Below, one piece after another: positions 12,101-24,114 of a DNA stretch of 64,000 nt. The first letter of the stretch is position 1, and each line of letters opens with the position of its first letter. The DNA lies in assembly GCA_039566865.1 (NCBI GenBank), contig CM076954.1, positions 15,276,001 to 15,340,000 of the forward strand. The letters are read 5' to 3'. Under the pieces are notes generated by a model. It ran no database searches. It was not told the DNA's origin and was given only the letters and a program-made list of their open reading frames with translations. Source of the DNA: Aurelia coerulea. Lineage: Eukaryota > Cnidaria > Scyphozoa > Semaeostomeae > Ulmaridae. Position numbers and translations under genes: made by a program.

Positions 12101-15100
12101 TCAAGTCAAGTGATCAATATCTTGATAAAACATCTTTGTATTTCTTTAACGAATTTCGTTCGTGCCATGAAAACTCATGCCATGGATGCGAAAAGTAACA
12201 CAGTTCTTCAGCTTCACAATTGTATTGCAATATGACTTTAAATCGGTAAAACAAATCTTATCCGCTTAGGTCTATTCGATACTTTTGTTGAAGTAGCCTC
12301 ACAGACATACTACCAAACATATTTCTCAACGGGCTGAATAACAACAATGTCTTTTCCCCAATTTGTGCCATAGCAAGCAAAACTTTGTGCGGCTAAACAT
12401 GCGTTTCGCGAGATTGCTAGAACATGTTTGGTATTCTAGTATTCAGGTGTCAACTTTTTGAACAAAGACAAACACACTGTCTAAGGTAAAATTCATACAA
12501 AGGTAGCTGCAGATGTAGAAAGGAATTTCGCTAAAATGTTTGTAAAATGTCAGAAGAGTTAACTGAGTCATAAATTTTCTCTTACCTATCCTCTCGATTT
12601 ATGAACTGTCCTTGGTCCGGAGTCTTTGGTCCGGAGTCTTTGGTCCTCTGGTTTGTCAGTCTATTTAGCCATTCGATCGTTGCAGTTGAAGATGAAGATT
12701 ACGAATGTGTCAGCGTGCTAAACAGACATACACAAGATGTGAAAAAGGTTGCATGGCACCCAACTAAATTGGTAACTATATCTTTGATGTATTGAAATTA
12801 TATACTATGAAGGAGGTGGGCGCAAAGGAAGAGACATATTATGGCACAATGATGTCTTTCGAACCTCGAACCTACATTCCTATCAGTGTGCGACTTCACA
12901 TTTGTAAATGTAAAGTCACATTCTGACGAGAACATAGGTTCGAAAGGCCTGAATGTGCCAGAAATCTGTCTCTTTCTTTGCGTCCGCCTCCCTGATGGTA
13001 TATAATTGTTAGTAACCACTTTCAGTATCGAGTGTTCGATATATAAATGTAAAGTAAAACTGACATATAACCGTATCAATCCCATGAGTAATTCAAGATA
13101 CTACACAAGTGAAAGGATGACACTTTTTGAACATGAATCACCGCCCAATTTTGCAGTCTGGCATTCTATTATTGTCATGTAGCTTCTTGAATGGACAGGG
13201 ATAAGAGTGAAAAGCAGCACCATCAGAAATGGAAAAATTCACGTTCTCCAACCTCTACTATGGAGATGTAACTTAACTTAACCGAAAGAAGAATGATATA
13301 TCCGAACATATACCTCGGGCATTTGATTCATTTGGCTCAGAAGCTCGGCAGTAAGTGGTTTAATCCCACCTAAAAATTCGAGAATTGAATTACCTCCCAA
13401 TCGGCTTCTGAACCAAACAAATAAAATGCCCGAGGCAGAAGTCTAGATGTATCCTTCTTCTTTGGACTTATGCTCATGTTTGCTCTTAAAAACCATTTCT
13501 GGAATGCACAACGAGCGAACTAGCTAATTAGTATTCAGAGCAACTTTTGCGGCTTTTTTTTGTTTTGATTTCCTGGTTGAGAGAATTTCCTTTGTCTGTG
13601 ATCGCTAATCGCTTTGAATTTCGATGTCAATCAGAAGCAACTGATGGTATAGTGTTACAAAATCTACCATCGTTTGTTATTATGGCTTATGTTGGCATTC
13701 CGTGGTTTATGTTGGCTTAAAGTTTCCAGACACAAAATATTTTTTATCAGGGCCTCTTCATTGCTTAATTTTTTTATTTCACCCTTAGGTTTTGGCATCT
13801 TGCAGTTATGACGATACGATCAATCTTTATAAAGAAGACGACGATGATTGGTGAGTTTTTGAAACTCTTCTCAAACAAGAAAATATTTTGACAGACATTT
13901 GCCATTTATACCGGGTGAGTAAAGAAAAAGAATCCTCGTTTGAAAGGTCACTGCTCCCTGGATACCAAAACAATAATTGGCAAATGTAGCGTTTAATATT
14001 GGTCATGTTCAAATACAGGGTGTCCCAAAAAAATTGTGCCCCGTTTGTCTGAAGATTGCGACAAAACGGCAAAAAAAAAACTCGCCAAACTTTTGTATGA
14101 TGGTGCTCTTCAGATGTTCAACTAAAATTTGCCACCATCCCCATGAAAATCCGTTGAAAAAGGATGGAGCTATGACCTTTAGGAGATCAAATTTGCCCGG
14201 TGACGGAAACCAGCGGTCGGCCATTTTGGCTTACTATTTTGCAGCGATAGATAGCTTCATGGATTCAAAATGAAACAGCAGCCTCCAATATCACAGCAGC
14301 CTCCGCTCTTGTGAAAATTACGATAATCCTCGGAGAGTTCCACTATTTCTGACCTCACAGAAACTATTTCTTACCTCACGTGACGATACTATCACTGCAA
14401 AATAGTAAGACAAAATGGCCGACCGCTGGTTTCAGTCATCGGGCAAATTTGATCTTCTGAAGGTCATAGCTCCATCATTTTTCAACGGATTTTTACGGGG
14501 ATGGTAGCAGACGTTAATTGAATATCCGAAGAGCAACATCATGCACAAATTTGGCGAGAATCTTTTTGCGTTTTGTCGCAATCTTCAGGCAAACGGGGCA
14601 CAATTTTTTTGGGACACCCTGTACTTTTTTAAAATTTTCCTGACTCAAATCGGCCACTCCTTTCTGAGATTTTAGTCAAGAAAGCCGCTCCAAGAAACCT
14701 TCAAATAGCCCTGAAAGCATAAACAAATTTTCGTGCACTTAACAGCACATGTTATCCAGGGAGGACGAAATCACCGGAATAATTCATATGAAAAAATGTT
14801 TCCAGGGGATTGGACATTTGCTAGTTGCGGCTCCCTAGGTAGTACTGCGCAGCGATGCATTGCTATTGGATGAAATGGCCGAACAAAGATAGGGGACTTA
14901 TAATCCTATCTCAAACGCGACAAGAAAATGTATAAACTTCACACTGAAAATGCCGGTAACTTTTTCCGCGCAAAGATGAAAAGTTTTATACCAAAAAGAC
15001 CCGCTAAAGTACTCTTTTAGCCTCGATGTGTACTTTTTTGATTTCGTATACGAGACTTATGCAATATTACAGATACTGAGGCCTGTCCTTGAACGATCGA

Positions 15101-18100
15101 ATCAACGCCGTACTGAAACACCCACGATTGCCGAAGAGTTGTTTTAAAATCAAAATTGGCGGTTCGAAACTTGCAGAAAATGGAGACATAAGTCATCCAA
15201 TGAAATTATGGAGAGTTTATTATGCCAGAATCATGTGTACCACTTCGATTTATGCTCACAGCTTTACCCAAAGGATGAACATTGTAAGAAATTTGCTGAA
15301 ATTGATCGTTGCGGCATATTCAAAACAGTGGCAGTTGCGGGTGAGTCGAAGCTATTATCTTACGTCCAAGATCTTTTCCGCATGATTTTTATGAGGGATA
15401 ACTGGGGATGATGTGTCCTAAAGCATGCACAATTCATTGCTGTAAGGCAGAAAAATGAGGGAGATTTGATCGTGACTTATGTTATTTTTGAAGGGTTTCA
15501 TGAAAGGGCTTTCTCGGGAAAATGCATCCTAGTTTCAGAACGGAGTAGCCGATTTCAGTCAGGTAAAATCTAAAATTTATTCGGACATGTCCACTATCCA
15601 CTAACATATTTGCCGGTAGTTAATAGAAAATTCCTTTGCTAATGTTGATGCCTTGATATCCAGGGAGCAGTGGTCTTTCTAGCGAGGATTTTGTTACTCA
15701 CCCCGTGCTATAACAAAGTAGGGGAATAGATAGACTTATGACGATGAGTCTCTTGTTTCCCTGTGCTCTTTGACTTCAAGATGGCGCTTCAGTCAACAGA
15801 GACTCATATTATTACTCTGAAAAAGTTGACCCTATTTAGGCCTAATATGCTGGGATTCCTAGCATACCAATCAGAATGCGAGACTTGGCGAAGAACAATA
15901 AGTTTCGAACCTTCAATTTGATTGACGCAGCTTACTAAATTTGAAGGAAGTTGCTGCAGCAGGTACTTGAAGATTTCTCTGGTATGTCTTGGTCTAAAAA
16001 ACATGGAAATTGCAGCATTAAAAGACTTATTTTGCACTCACCAGGTAAAGTGAACTTTTTTCTTCAGATGAATACCAAGTTTTGTTGATTAAGTGTCTGC
16101 TTACCGTGGTTTCTATCGCATTTCCTTTCTGAGGAGTGACCGTTGAACAGAGCCGAAGCAGTCGTTCGATCCAGATTCGATCAATCGAATGCAGAAGATA
16201 GGGTCAGGTTTTTAACTGTTTCACTATGAGTCCCTGTGAGCAACGTACCGCAGGGATACAAGGGACTCATCGTCATAAGTCTAGGGAATAGATACCAAAA
16301 AAGAAAAAATTGTTTCGCAGCTTCACAGATATCTGCGGAGCTTGGCATTTTGAAAAGATAGTTAAAATCCCATAAGAAAGAGAGATCTCCTTTGAAACGT
16401 ATAGCCCATAAAATATCCAGTGTCAAAATTTATGGTTTCGGATCTTTTGGTTATTCTCAGCTATTGATTCAATTATGGTGAGACCTTTCTTTACACGCGT
16501 GGTTTGATTCCCTCGAAATCGGTCACGGTCATCGAGCTGCAGTACGACCATGCATGCGGAGAAAATGCATTGACGTGAATTGACATGAACTGACATTAAC
16601 GTGAACTGAGAACGGGGATGGCTCAATGGTGCTACACTTTACTACCAATCTGAAGGTTGGTGTTACTAAACCCTTGCACTGCCGAACCTGATACTTAGAG
16701 TAATGAGAATCTCTAACTCTCTGTAATTCCAGCCGAAAGGAATCATGGGGTGTATTCATATTGGGAGGGAGGACCAGGACGCTGCTTTTTCAACCTTACG
16801 GTAGCTTCCCAGCGTCCTAAAACATCGCCTAAGACTACCTTCGGATGTCAAGTACCGGGTGTCCCAAAAAAAACGCAACGGATTTGATCGGGACTAGTGA
16901 CAAGAATTTAGGTCCAATCAATCCATCGTATTCTTTTATATAATCCTCGATAGCTAACTTGAAGATAGATACCTTGTTTGATGATATTGGTGCGTGGAGA
17001 GTTGGAATATTAATATTGAAAGTTCAAATTTGCCTGAACCTCCAAACCAGAGCTTGTGGCTTTTAACTTAAACTGCAGACGCGCTATTTTGGGGAATCTC
17101 CTGAATTACCGTGAAATAGGAGAATAAAGCCTCATGCTGAGGAAACCATTTGAACTGAAATTCCATCAAATTCATCAATTTTGTCCTGAAAAGACATCTT
17201 TTTTATGCTTCGAAAGTTTCGAAAAGTTAGCATTGCATCTGTCTCATAAAAGAAAGAAATCCACGAAGTAGTTTGTTTTGGTGTGAAAAATTAACTAATT
17301 CTTGCAATCTTCATGACTTTAATGAAATGCATTTTGTATAATCTTTCTTCGAATTATTACGAAGCAAGAAATCAAATATACCCAAGGGAAAATCATCGAT
17401 GGATAAGATCCTTTAAACTGCTCATTCGTTCTTGGCTCTTTGCAGGTGCACTATGATCGAAGAAATATATTCCTTTGTGAATTTTCCCTTCGGCATTGTT
17501 ATGTTTGTCAATTTTTAGCTTTCAAATTTAAATTGAAATGTGTGCCTAAACATGTGTGCCATAGCATGCTCACACTACTACCCTTTGTATATGACTGAGG
17601 AGATTCCTCCAGCACGTTTTCAGTTAGGCCAAAACCCAAAGCCTCTGGTTTGGAGATGGAAGGAAATTTAGACCTTCAAAATTAATATTCCAACTCTCCA
17701 TTCACCAATATGAACAAAGAAGGTATTAATCTTCAAGTTAGCTATCGAGGATTATATCAACAATTATTTTGGATTGATTGGACCTAAATTCTTGTCGCTA
17801 GTCCCGATCAAATCCGTTGCGTTTTTTTTTGGGACACCCGGTAGAAATATTGGAAAAAAACATGAACTGAAGAGTTTAGCAGGATGAATGTTTCGTTCAC
17901 CTTAGGTGCTGCTATGATACTCTTAGAGGACACGAGTCAACCGTTTGGTCATTGTCATTTGATAAAACAGGAGACAGGCTAGGTAAGTAATGCCATTTCT
18001 TAAACATTTTACTGTTACTGGGTTGATAATTATTTTCACGAAAACATGTGTGGTTTAAAGGCTGAATTTCGAGGGGTGTATCACTCTTCAACAAGGGCAG

Positions 18101-21100
18101 ATTTTGTAATACAATAGCATGAGTTGCTTTTGTTGACACCTCAATTCAAAGCAATTAGCGATCACAGACAAAGGAAATTCTCTCAACCAGCAATTCAAAA
18201 CAAACAAAGCCGCAAAAGTTTCTTTGAAACCCAGGTAACTAGCTCGCTCGTTGTGCATTCCAGAAACTTTTTTTAAGGGCAAACATGAGCATAGATCGAA
18301 AGAAGAAGGATGCATCTACACATCTGCCGCGGGCATTTTATTTGTTTGGTTCAAAAGCCGTTTAGGAGGCGATTCAATTCTCTTATTTTTTTGGGTGTTA
18401 TCAAAACATTTACTGCTCAGCTTCTGGACCAAAGAAATAAAATGCCCGCGGCAGATGTGTAAATATATCCTTCTTCTTTCGATCTATGCTCATGTTTGCC
18501 CTTAAAAATAATTTCTGGAATGCACAGCGAGCGAGCTAGCTACCTGGGTTTCAGAGAAAATTTTGCGGCTTTGTTTGTTTTGAATTACTGGTTGATAGAA
18601 TTTCCTTTGTCTGTGATCGCTAATCGCTTTGAATTGAGGTGTCAACAAAAGCAACTCGTGCTATTGTATTACAAAATCTGCCCTTGTTAATACAGCCTGT
18701 ATTCCAGACCACTTGGAAAGGAAAGTGGTCTGTGTAACCAAGCACTAATCCGTGTTCAGACGATGAATTGAATTGCGAAATAATTAAGGGCATTCTTTCA
18801 CGGATCTGATTGGCTGCAATGAAGTCAGTGATCAACACAACGGATTTCTTTGTGAACGTGTGTTTGAAGCAAACCAGGGCTGATCGTTATCACTTTGCAC
18901 GGGCGTAAAAACTCAGTAGGATTAGCAGGCATTGAAATTTTCCATTCTTTGTATTGTAATGTGAGTTCTTCACATGAGACAGGCTTTTCCTTTTGATCAC
19001 AAAACAAATAGTGATTATGCAAATTATTAGTTGCATATATTAATCTTTCTTCAGATTCCGAAGAAAATTGGTGAACACGGATTTGTGCTTGGTTACACAG
19101 ACCACTTTCCTTTCCAAGTGGTCTGGAACACAGGCTACCAGAATATTGAAGGCGGATGTGATTCGCGTCCCACCCACACCACATGAGCATCTTACAGTGG
19201 CTAGCAGACTCAATTAGTGATTTCTGCGATCCAAGTACTTGGCGCTAAAAATTGCGCCTTCACCTTCATATCAAAATCTATGGCCTGTGCTCGACTTTCT
19301 TTAATGTGTTTTACACTATGTTCACACGACTTGTCTTGGCTTCTCTTGGCTTCTCTGGCAACAGGGCTTCTCTCGATAGCAGCTATATTGTAGCTGATTG
19401 AATCGCCCAGTATAAAGAGCGTATTATTATTATTATTACGGTACCGGCACAAATTGAAAATGGTAGAATATTTGACGATGACGAATTCGTTGTAATCTCC
19501 CCAACAACGAGGCTGAAATCGACCCTCCAGAAACGGATTAGTCTAAAGCATCGATCAGCCTCGTTTCCAAAGCATCGAAAGTTTGTCTGTTTTCATCGTA
19601 TTTATGTACGAAGTAAAACGAGTACATGCAGGGGTGAGGTTGTGTAACGCACTGACCAACCAAGAACGCATTCCGAGTGCTTGCTAAGAATGCCAAGAAT
19701 GCAATTAGTTGCCAGCTGCTGTATTGTTGCTGCGCCTCCACATCATCACATCGACGCATATACTGAAACTTTTTTGAGTGTTCACACGATGCCGTTTTCA
19801 AATTGTGCCGGCGACATTGCAAATTTGTAATATCGCAATATCCCAATCATATTCTTGTGGAGGTAAACGGATGAATCTTTGAATCACTCCTGTCGGCTGA
19901 CTATTTTTAATATGAGAAATTTTCTCAGTCCAATCTTGTATGTCACATGTAAATTAAACTTGAATATTCGTTGTAGTTTCAGCAAGCGACGACAAAACAC
20001 TAAAAATATGGAAATGTTATTATGCTGGAAATCAAGAGGGTATTTATATCATTGTTTGAATTATGTTAAATGATTGCATGGACTCAGGCATTGTTGAGTA
20101 AATTTTGTTATGGTGCTATCTGTCGTTTTGGCTTTGGTGTGGTTGTAGCGACATTAAGCCATTTTATTACTCAAGAACTCAATACAACCAACTTTTAACA
20201 TAGTATGAAAATTGTCCACTAATCAATACGACGTCCTGAATAGCGCCTCCTGACTTATTCAAACTGAATCCTAAACAATTCCAGCAATTTGATTTGTGAC
20301 TTAGTCATGTTTGCGATGACAGATCCACTCTTCGAGGGCCCAAAATGTGCCTGAAATTTCAGAGTAATGTTATGAGTCCCTATTGACCCAAATGACATAA
20401 CAAATCAAGAACGGAGAGAAACAAGGGACTCAATGTCTACTGCTAAAGTATTGTAAAATGTATTTAGGGGTATTTTATGTTGTGTTATTTGATTAGGTAT
20501 CATTACAACAGGCAGCGATCCAGTATGGAAATGCGTTTGCACATTATCTGGTTATCATACAAGAACAGTCTTCGATGTTGATTGGTATGAAAATTTTCAT
20601 CTTTTCTCTCTCTTTCTTATTTCTTAAAATGCAAAAGTTTAATGAAGCTCACATCTTACTGTTGTTCAATTTCACACATTTTCTTTCAACTTCACAGCAT
20701 TGCAAAATTAAGTACTTAAAGGTTGTAGAAAAAAAAGTCTTGTTGATCAAAATTCAATACCTGCATTCTTTGGAATTAAGAGATTTCTGCTCGAGTTGCT
20801 TTTCTTCTTCACCCTAAAAGTTGCTTCACCTGCAAAGGGATAGTTGACATGATTTTCATTTCGCAAGGGACTTGTACATCTATTTCTAGCGAGTATCTGT
20901 CATGAGCAAGATGAATGACCTAGAAGTGATCTTTATTGAAAGATATGTCTGGTATAATGAAATATTGGTTTCTAATCTCCTTGTTACTATATTCCTAGGT
21001 CACATGAATCAAATTTAATTTTATCTTGTGGTGGCGATGATTCAATCAAGTTATTCAAAGAAGTAAGTACTTTCTCTTTCGCATCACAATCATTTTCATC

Positions 21101-24100
21101 ACAAATCGAAATCGATACTGTTCTGTGTTTACACTTGAGGATGATCTGTGACTTATAGGAATAGTGAAGAATGGTTTCGAAGCGACGTTTCATTTTCTCT
21201 TCAGCGCCAAAAATCATCAAGAATTATTCGGATCTAAGGGGCTGATTATATAAGAGTTTTCAGCCCGTTTGTAACTTTAACCGGGCTGAAATTTGAATTT
21301 CAACCAAGGCTGAAATCCGTATTTTGTGAGGGAAATCATCTCAAAAGGGAATGCGCATGCTCCATTTATTTCAGCCCGGTTAAAGAGTATGGTTTGCGAT
21401 TATATAGCAATTTTCAGCCCGTTTGATCGAGCTGAAAATCCTAGCCCGTTTGATAAAAGCGGGCTGAAACTTTTATCATGTAATCGCAACTTTGTTTTTG
21501 CAACACTTTGACCACAACACAGGGCTGAATTTTCAACCCGGCTAAAGTTACAAACGGGCTGAAAACTTATAATCGAGGAAGCCGAGGACTGCCCCTTTTG
21601 TCTGAGCCTTTTGTTATGCTGGTAAAATTCAAAGCAAATCAACAGCCGGGAAAACTATTGTCATGCGTGATAATCTCTTTGTCTCTTTGCTAATCCCTGT
21701 TTTGATTGTTGCAGGATTATGCGCCCACATTCTTTCCACAAACACAACATGCTATCTGCGCATGATCACAGGTTTTCTTTTCAGGGGATGGGATGACCGT
21801 TTGCTAGTTGACGGAGGCAAATAGCTAAACTCAAGAGCTGCATATGCAAATCTAAAATAAGCCTGTATCATTTAATGATTACGACACCTGTTTGTATATT
21901 CATTAGCTAGTAGAACAATAGCGTGCGTGGTCGTTTTCTTTCTTGTACCGGGTGCGCCAAAATAAACTATGCACGTTTGGCAGGCCACATAAAATCGTAC
22001 ACTGGACCGATTTTGAAGATTTATAACTTAATCGTTAGCAGAGAGCCTGAATTAGATACTGGGATTTTTTGCAATTTTTTTCATTTTCAGCTTTTAGAGC
22101 TAGAAGCGAGCTTCCTAAAATCTCAGTTTTCGAAAACACTGAAAACGATCAAAAAACATCGATCAAGTTTTCTAAAGAATCGACATGAATGGAAAAAGAG
22201 ATAACTCGTTCGTGGTAATTTGCGAATTAGAAATCGACCAATTTTGATCTGCTGTACGAGAGTTCGTCCTAAACTCCAGAATTCCCCCTGAAAACGTTTT
22301 CTCGTTGTTCATTCATGTTGCATCCTTTAAAATTTGATCGACGTAATTTGATCGTTTTCAATGTTTTCGAAAACGAACATTTTAAGAAACTGGCTTCTAG
22401 CTCTAAAAACTGAAAACAGAAAAATTTGCAAAAAGTCCTAGAAACTAATTCAGGCTTTCTGCTAAAGATTATGTTATAAATCTTCAAAATCGGTCCAATG
22501 TACGATTTATTGTGGCCTACCAAACGTGCATAGTTTATTTTGGCGCACCCGGTATTAACTAAATCAAGCAGTTTCTGTTTTTCATTGATGTTACCACAGT
22601 CAGCTATTTAGGACAGCTGGTGTCGCCCAAATGCTAGATGACATTCGAGGAATGGTAGGTCCTTCGTTAGAAAGCATCAGCAATCCGAACTTTACGATAC
22701 ATTCTTTGAATGAAATTTGAACTTCGCTTTAATTTCGTTCCAGGATGAAGAAAATTCAGAAACGGATTCTCCAACTTTCAACCAAGTAGCTAATATCCCC
22801 AACGTAAGTAAATAATATCGATCCTAACAATATGAAGCTATTTTGTAATTACTTTGCAGCGTCTGTTGCGAAGCTGACTGCAAACCGAAGGATGGTTGGC
22901 AATGAAAGGCCCCGTTTACGTCATACCATTTTCAGATGAAAATCAGGCAAAATTGTGCCCTGCTGGCCTTCCGTTTAAATTGGAACATATTTTGATGCCA
23001 GCTACGAAAATGTTTTTGTGTAAATGAAGGTTCAAAATGACACAACCTCGTCTTGGTATCATTTGAAAAATAGTGTAAACGGTGCCTCAACGATCGTTTT
23101 TTTAAGTGTCTGAAGAAATTTTCAAATTAAATGTCACGTGCAAATGCCCACGAATAAAATCAGTTGAAAAGTTTTGCATCAGTAATAGCGTTATCGCAAA
23201 GTTGATGTGACGTCTAATTTGAGATCGACTTTAGTTACATCTTCACTTATTAAAGAGTCGCCAACCAAGAGACGGCACGTGCAAGGCATGCTGGATGAAA
23301 CAGACCCTTTAATATAAGGTTGAAGAAGAACAGCTCGAAAGGTGTCTGTTCTGTTTGAGAGCGCCATGAACACGAACATAGTCAGCCAAGTCGTCACAGC
23401 GCCCTTCATAGTCAGCCTCAAGTTGTGACAAAACACCAAATGAATACAAGGAAACTACTTCTGCAAGTATTTCAGCAGAACAACAATTAGCTAACGTATA
23501 TATGCGATAATCTAATAAATAAATGAATTAAGTGCCAAAAATAGCTGGGATGTTCAAAAACACGACGTTTCGAGCGTATACTCGGTATCAAGTCAAGAGC
23601 GTATGCTCGGTCTCTTGACAACGGGCATACGCTCGAAACGTCATGTTTTTGAACATCTCAGCTATCTTTGGTACTTAAATCATTTACTTATTATATTATC
23701 GTCCAATTGCTATAGTACTACACGCAACGAACTTTTTTTTATTAAAGTATATATAGTTGTATAAATTTAGAAAACAATTTTAAAGTGTTTTCAGATGCTT
23801 TGCAGGGATTCAAAAATTGCACAAAATTGACAATGAGACATTTGCCCTTTGTGCATAATTTCTATCATATCAAACCAGTCTAATTTTCTTACACGAAATT
23901 CCTATTTTCATCTTATTGGAAATGGAAATATCCATGTTGGATGGCTTTGTAATCGAGTTTATTTTGAGGAAAGTTTTCAGATATTTTATTTCTTTGCACA
24001 CAGGCCCATTCACAAGATGTCAACTGTGTGAAGTGGAATCCAAAAGATGCATCATTGTTTGCGTCATGCTCGGACGATAATCTCATTAAACTGTGGAAAG

Positions 24101-24114
24101 TTGCAGATATGTAA
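6119..24114 (+). CDS. CIAO1: Probable cytosolic iron-sulfur protein assembly protein CIAO1 (WD40), 13 exons
   Basis: Exons: 6119-6152, 6702-6778, 7824-7905, 9720-9800, 10958-11077, 12686-12771, 13789-13850, 17906-17982, 19977-20039, 20497-20584, 20999-21062, 22744-22803, 24004-24114. They sum to 1005 bp (334 aa plus stop); the human protein is 339 aa. CIAO1 is the seven-bladed WD40 scaffold of the targeting complex (with CIAO2B and MMS19) that delivers Fe-S clusters to cytosolic and nuclear apoproteins. Diagnostic stretches are [103 protein letters not shown] and the C-terminal [20 protein letters not shown]. All phases are consistent. The start is the first ATG after an in-frame TAG near 6066. 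All introns are GT-AG except intron 2 (AT-AC). The exon 9 acceptor TAG at 19974-19976 was chosen over the CAG at 19980-19982 because it keeps the WD-repeat length. No frameshift or lost blade is seen. Confidence 0.95.
6779..7823 (+). other. CIAO1: U12-type AT-AC intron (CIAO1 intron 2)
   Basis: The donor reads ATATCCTTT at 6779-6787, the exact minor-spliceosome AT-AC consensus. The acceptor ends AAAC at 7820-7823. Ten to eleven bases upstream lies TTACTTAAC (7807-7815), an 8 of 9 match to the U12 branch consensus TTCCTTAAC. Joining 6778 to 7824 restores the WD40 frame DKT-IRIWG. No GT-AG pair gives that frame. Confidence 0.92.
7976..8838. mobile_element. Palindromic element with AAGACCCC repeats (CIAO1 intron 3)
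   Basis: Left-arm GGGCATGTTCTATTTGCTGG near 7991 and right-arm CCAGCGAATAGAACATGCC near 8805 are inverted. Next to each lie tandem AAGACCCC or GGGGTCTT motifs (8020-8040 and 8740-8800). There is no coding sequence. No clear target duplication is seen. Confidence 0.65.
10161..10188. repeat. (TA)n microsatellite
   Basis: A run of alternating AT/TA in CIAO1 intron 4, with one irregular TTTA. Confidence 0.8.
11615..11994. mobile_element. Palindromic MITE, CACAGGGGGTCC ends (CIAO1 intron 5)
   Basis: The ends CACAGGGGGTCC and GGACCCCCTGTG are inverted, and similarity continues inward over more than 150 bp per arm, for example GGCCTGCTATTGTTAC near 11737 against its complement near 11856. The flanks give no clean duplication. 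Confidence 0.7.
12801..13004. mobile_element. Foldback element family Z, copy 1 (CIAO1 intron 6)
   Basis: A 204-bp inverted-repeat element. TATACTATGAAGGAGG at the left pairs with the right end CCTCCCTGATGGTATA. A homologous copy lies at 61315-61520. It starts 30 bp after the exon 6 donor. Confidence 0.7.
13283..13680. mobile_element. Foldback element family Y, copy 2 (5' truncated)
   Basis: Homologous to the right two-thirds of the 18090-18688 element: central ATACCTCGGGCATTTGATTC, then the right arm with GGAATGCACAACGAGCG and TTTGTCTGTGATCGCTAATC. The left outer arm is missing. It ends about 110 bp before CIAO1 exon 7. Confidence 0.65.
14016..14621. mobile_element. TA-flanked Tc1/mariner-like MITE, 606 bp, nested
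   Basis: The ends CAGGGTGTCCCAAAAAAATT and its complement (14602-14621) are flanked by TA on both sides. The arms are about 235 bp, so almost the whole element folds back on itself with a spacer near 135 bp. Open frames inside are palindrome artefacts. It has no transposase. Confidence 0.85.
15148..15411 (+). pseudogene. Unidentified open frame inside a transposable element
   Basis: An 87-codon open frame between stops, with an internal ATG at 15208. It has a protein-like composition rich in Cys and His (for example [20 protein letters not shown], then [13 protein letters not shown]) and a GTGAGT that could be a donor at 15342. It lies between the ends of the family X element. It could be a remnant of the element's own protein or a captured host exon. 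I do not recognise the family. Confidence 0.25.
15731..16283. mobile_element. Mutator-like MITE, TAGACTTATGACGATGAGTC ends, 9-bp duplication
   Basis: A 20-bp terminal repeat TAGACTTATGACGATGAGTC is present in inverted form at the right end. The element is flanked by a perfect 9-bp duplication GGGAATAGA (15722-15730 and 16284-16292). It is 553 bp and non-coding, inside CIAO1 intron 7. The same family, again with a 9-bp duplication, is at 30554-31517. Confidence 0.88.
16617..16860 (+). mobile_element. Possible tRNA-derived SINE
   Basis: TGGCTCAATGG near 16619 resembles a pol III A box. Downstream CTACCAATCTGAAGGTTGG and a tail near AGGACCAGGACGCTGC resemble sequences at 33850 and 34230. The B box is degenerate, so this is tentative. 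Confidence 0.3.
16855..17841. mobile_element. TA-flanked MITE, CCGGGTGTCCC ends, 987 bp (CIAO1 intron 7)
   Basis: Terminal repeats begin CCGGGTGTCCCAAAAAAA and are flanked by TA at both sides. Inverted similarity runs about 230 bp inward on each side, with a roughly 500-bp non-palindromic centre. No transposase frame is visible. Confidence 0.82.
18090..18688. mobile_element. Foldback element family Y, full copy (CIAO1 intron 8)
   Basis: Complete 599-bp palindromic element. AACAAGGGCAGATTTTGTAA at the left is matched in inverted form at the right end. The arms are about 270 bp with a short centre. It is the reference copy for the truncated ones at 749-1228 and 13283-13680. Confidence 0.8.
18702..19138. 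mobile_element. MITE with AGCCTGT ends and 55-bp terminal repeats
   Basis: The left end AGCCTGTATTCCAGACCACT and the right end AGTGGTCTGGAACACAGGCT are inverted, continuing through AGTGGTCTGTGTAACCAAGC. No matching duplication is found, perhaps because the left flank is the neighbouring family Y element. Confidence 0.75.
21240..21580. mobile_element. Compound foldback with TTCAGCCCGTTTG motifs (CIAO1 intron 11)
   Basis: Outer arms contain TTTTCAGCCCGTTTGTAACT (21256) and its complement (21553). Inside are further inverted copies of CAGCCCGTTTGAT and AGCGGGCTGAAA. The motif occurs at least six times in 340 bp in alternating orientation, consistent with one foldback inserted in another. Confidence 0.65.
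21948..22552. mobile_element. TA-flanked MITE family C, copy 1 (605 bp)
   Basis: The ends CCGGGTGCGCCAAAATAAAC are inverted at both termini with TA on each flank. The arms exceed 200 bp. It lies in CIAO1 intron 11. A full second copy is at 62797-63403 and a truncated one at 47362-47562. Confidence 0.85.
23503..23702. mobile_element. 200-bp hairpin element (CIAO1 intron 12)
   Basis: Long inverted arms (GATGTTCAAAAACACGACGT and its complement) surround a GC-richer loop with three variants of GAGCGTATGCTCGG. It would form a stem of roughly 90 bp. Confidence 0.7.

Larger units (their letters stand above)
13911..15705. mobile_element. Element family X, CCGGGTGAGTAA ends, carrying a nested MITE
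   Basis: The left end CCGGGTGAGTAAAGAAAAAG is preceded by TA and lies 61 bp after CIAO1 exon 7. The right end reads TTGTTACTCACCCC. Subterminal inverted matches include the CACTGCTCCCTGGATA region near 13950 and TATCCAGGGAGCAGTG near 15657. A younger MITE (14016-14621) sits inside the left arm. The roughly 1-kb interior holds an unexplained open frame at 15148-15411. Confidence 0.65.

Noticed and set aside
14009..14273. Opposing open frames of 71 and 98 codons
   Set aside because: They lie in the arms of a foldback MITE and mirror a frame in the opposite arm (13827-14072 is partly the same). No family match.
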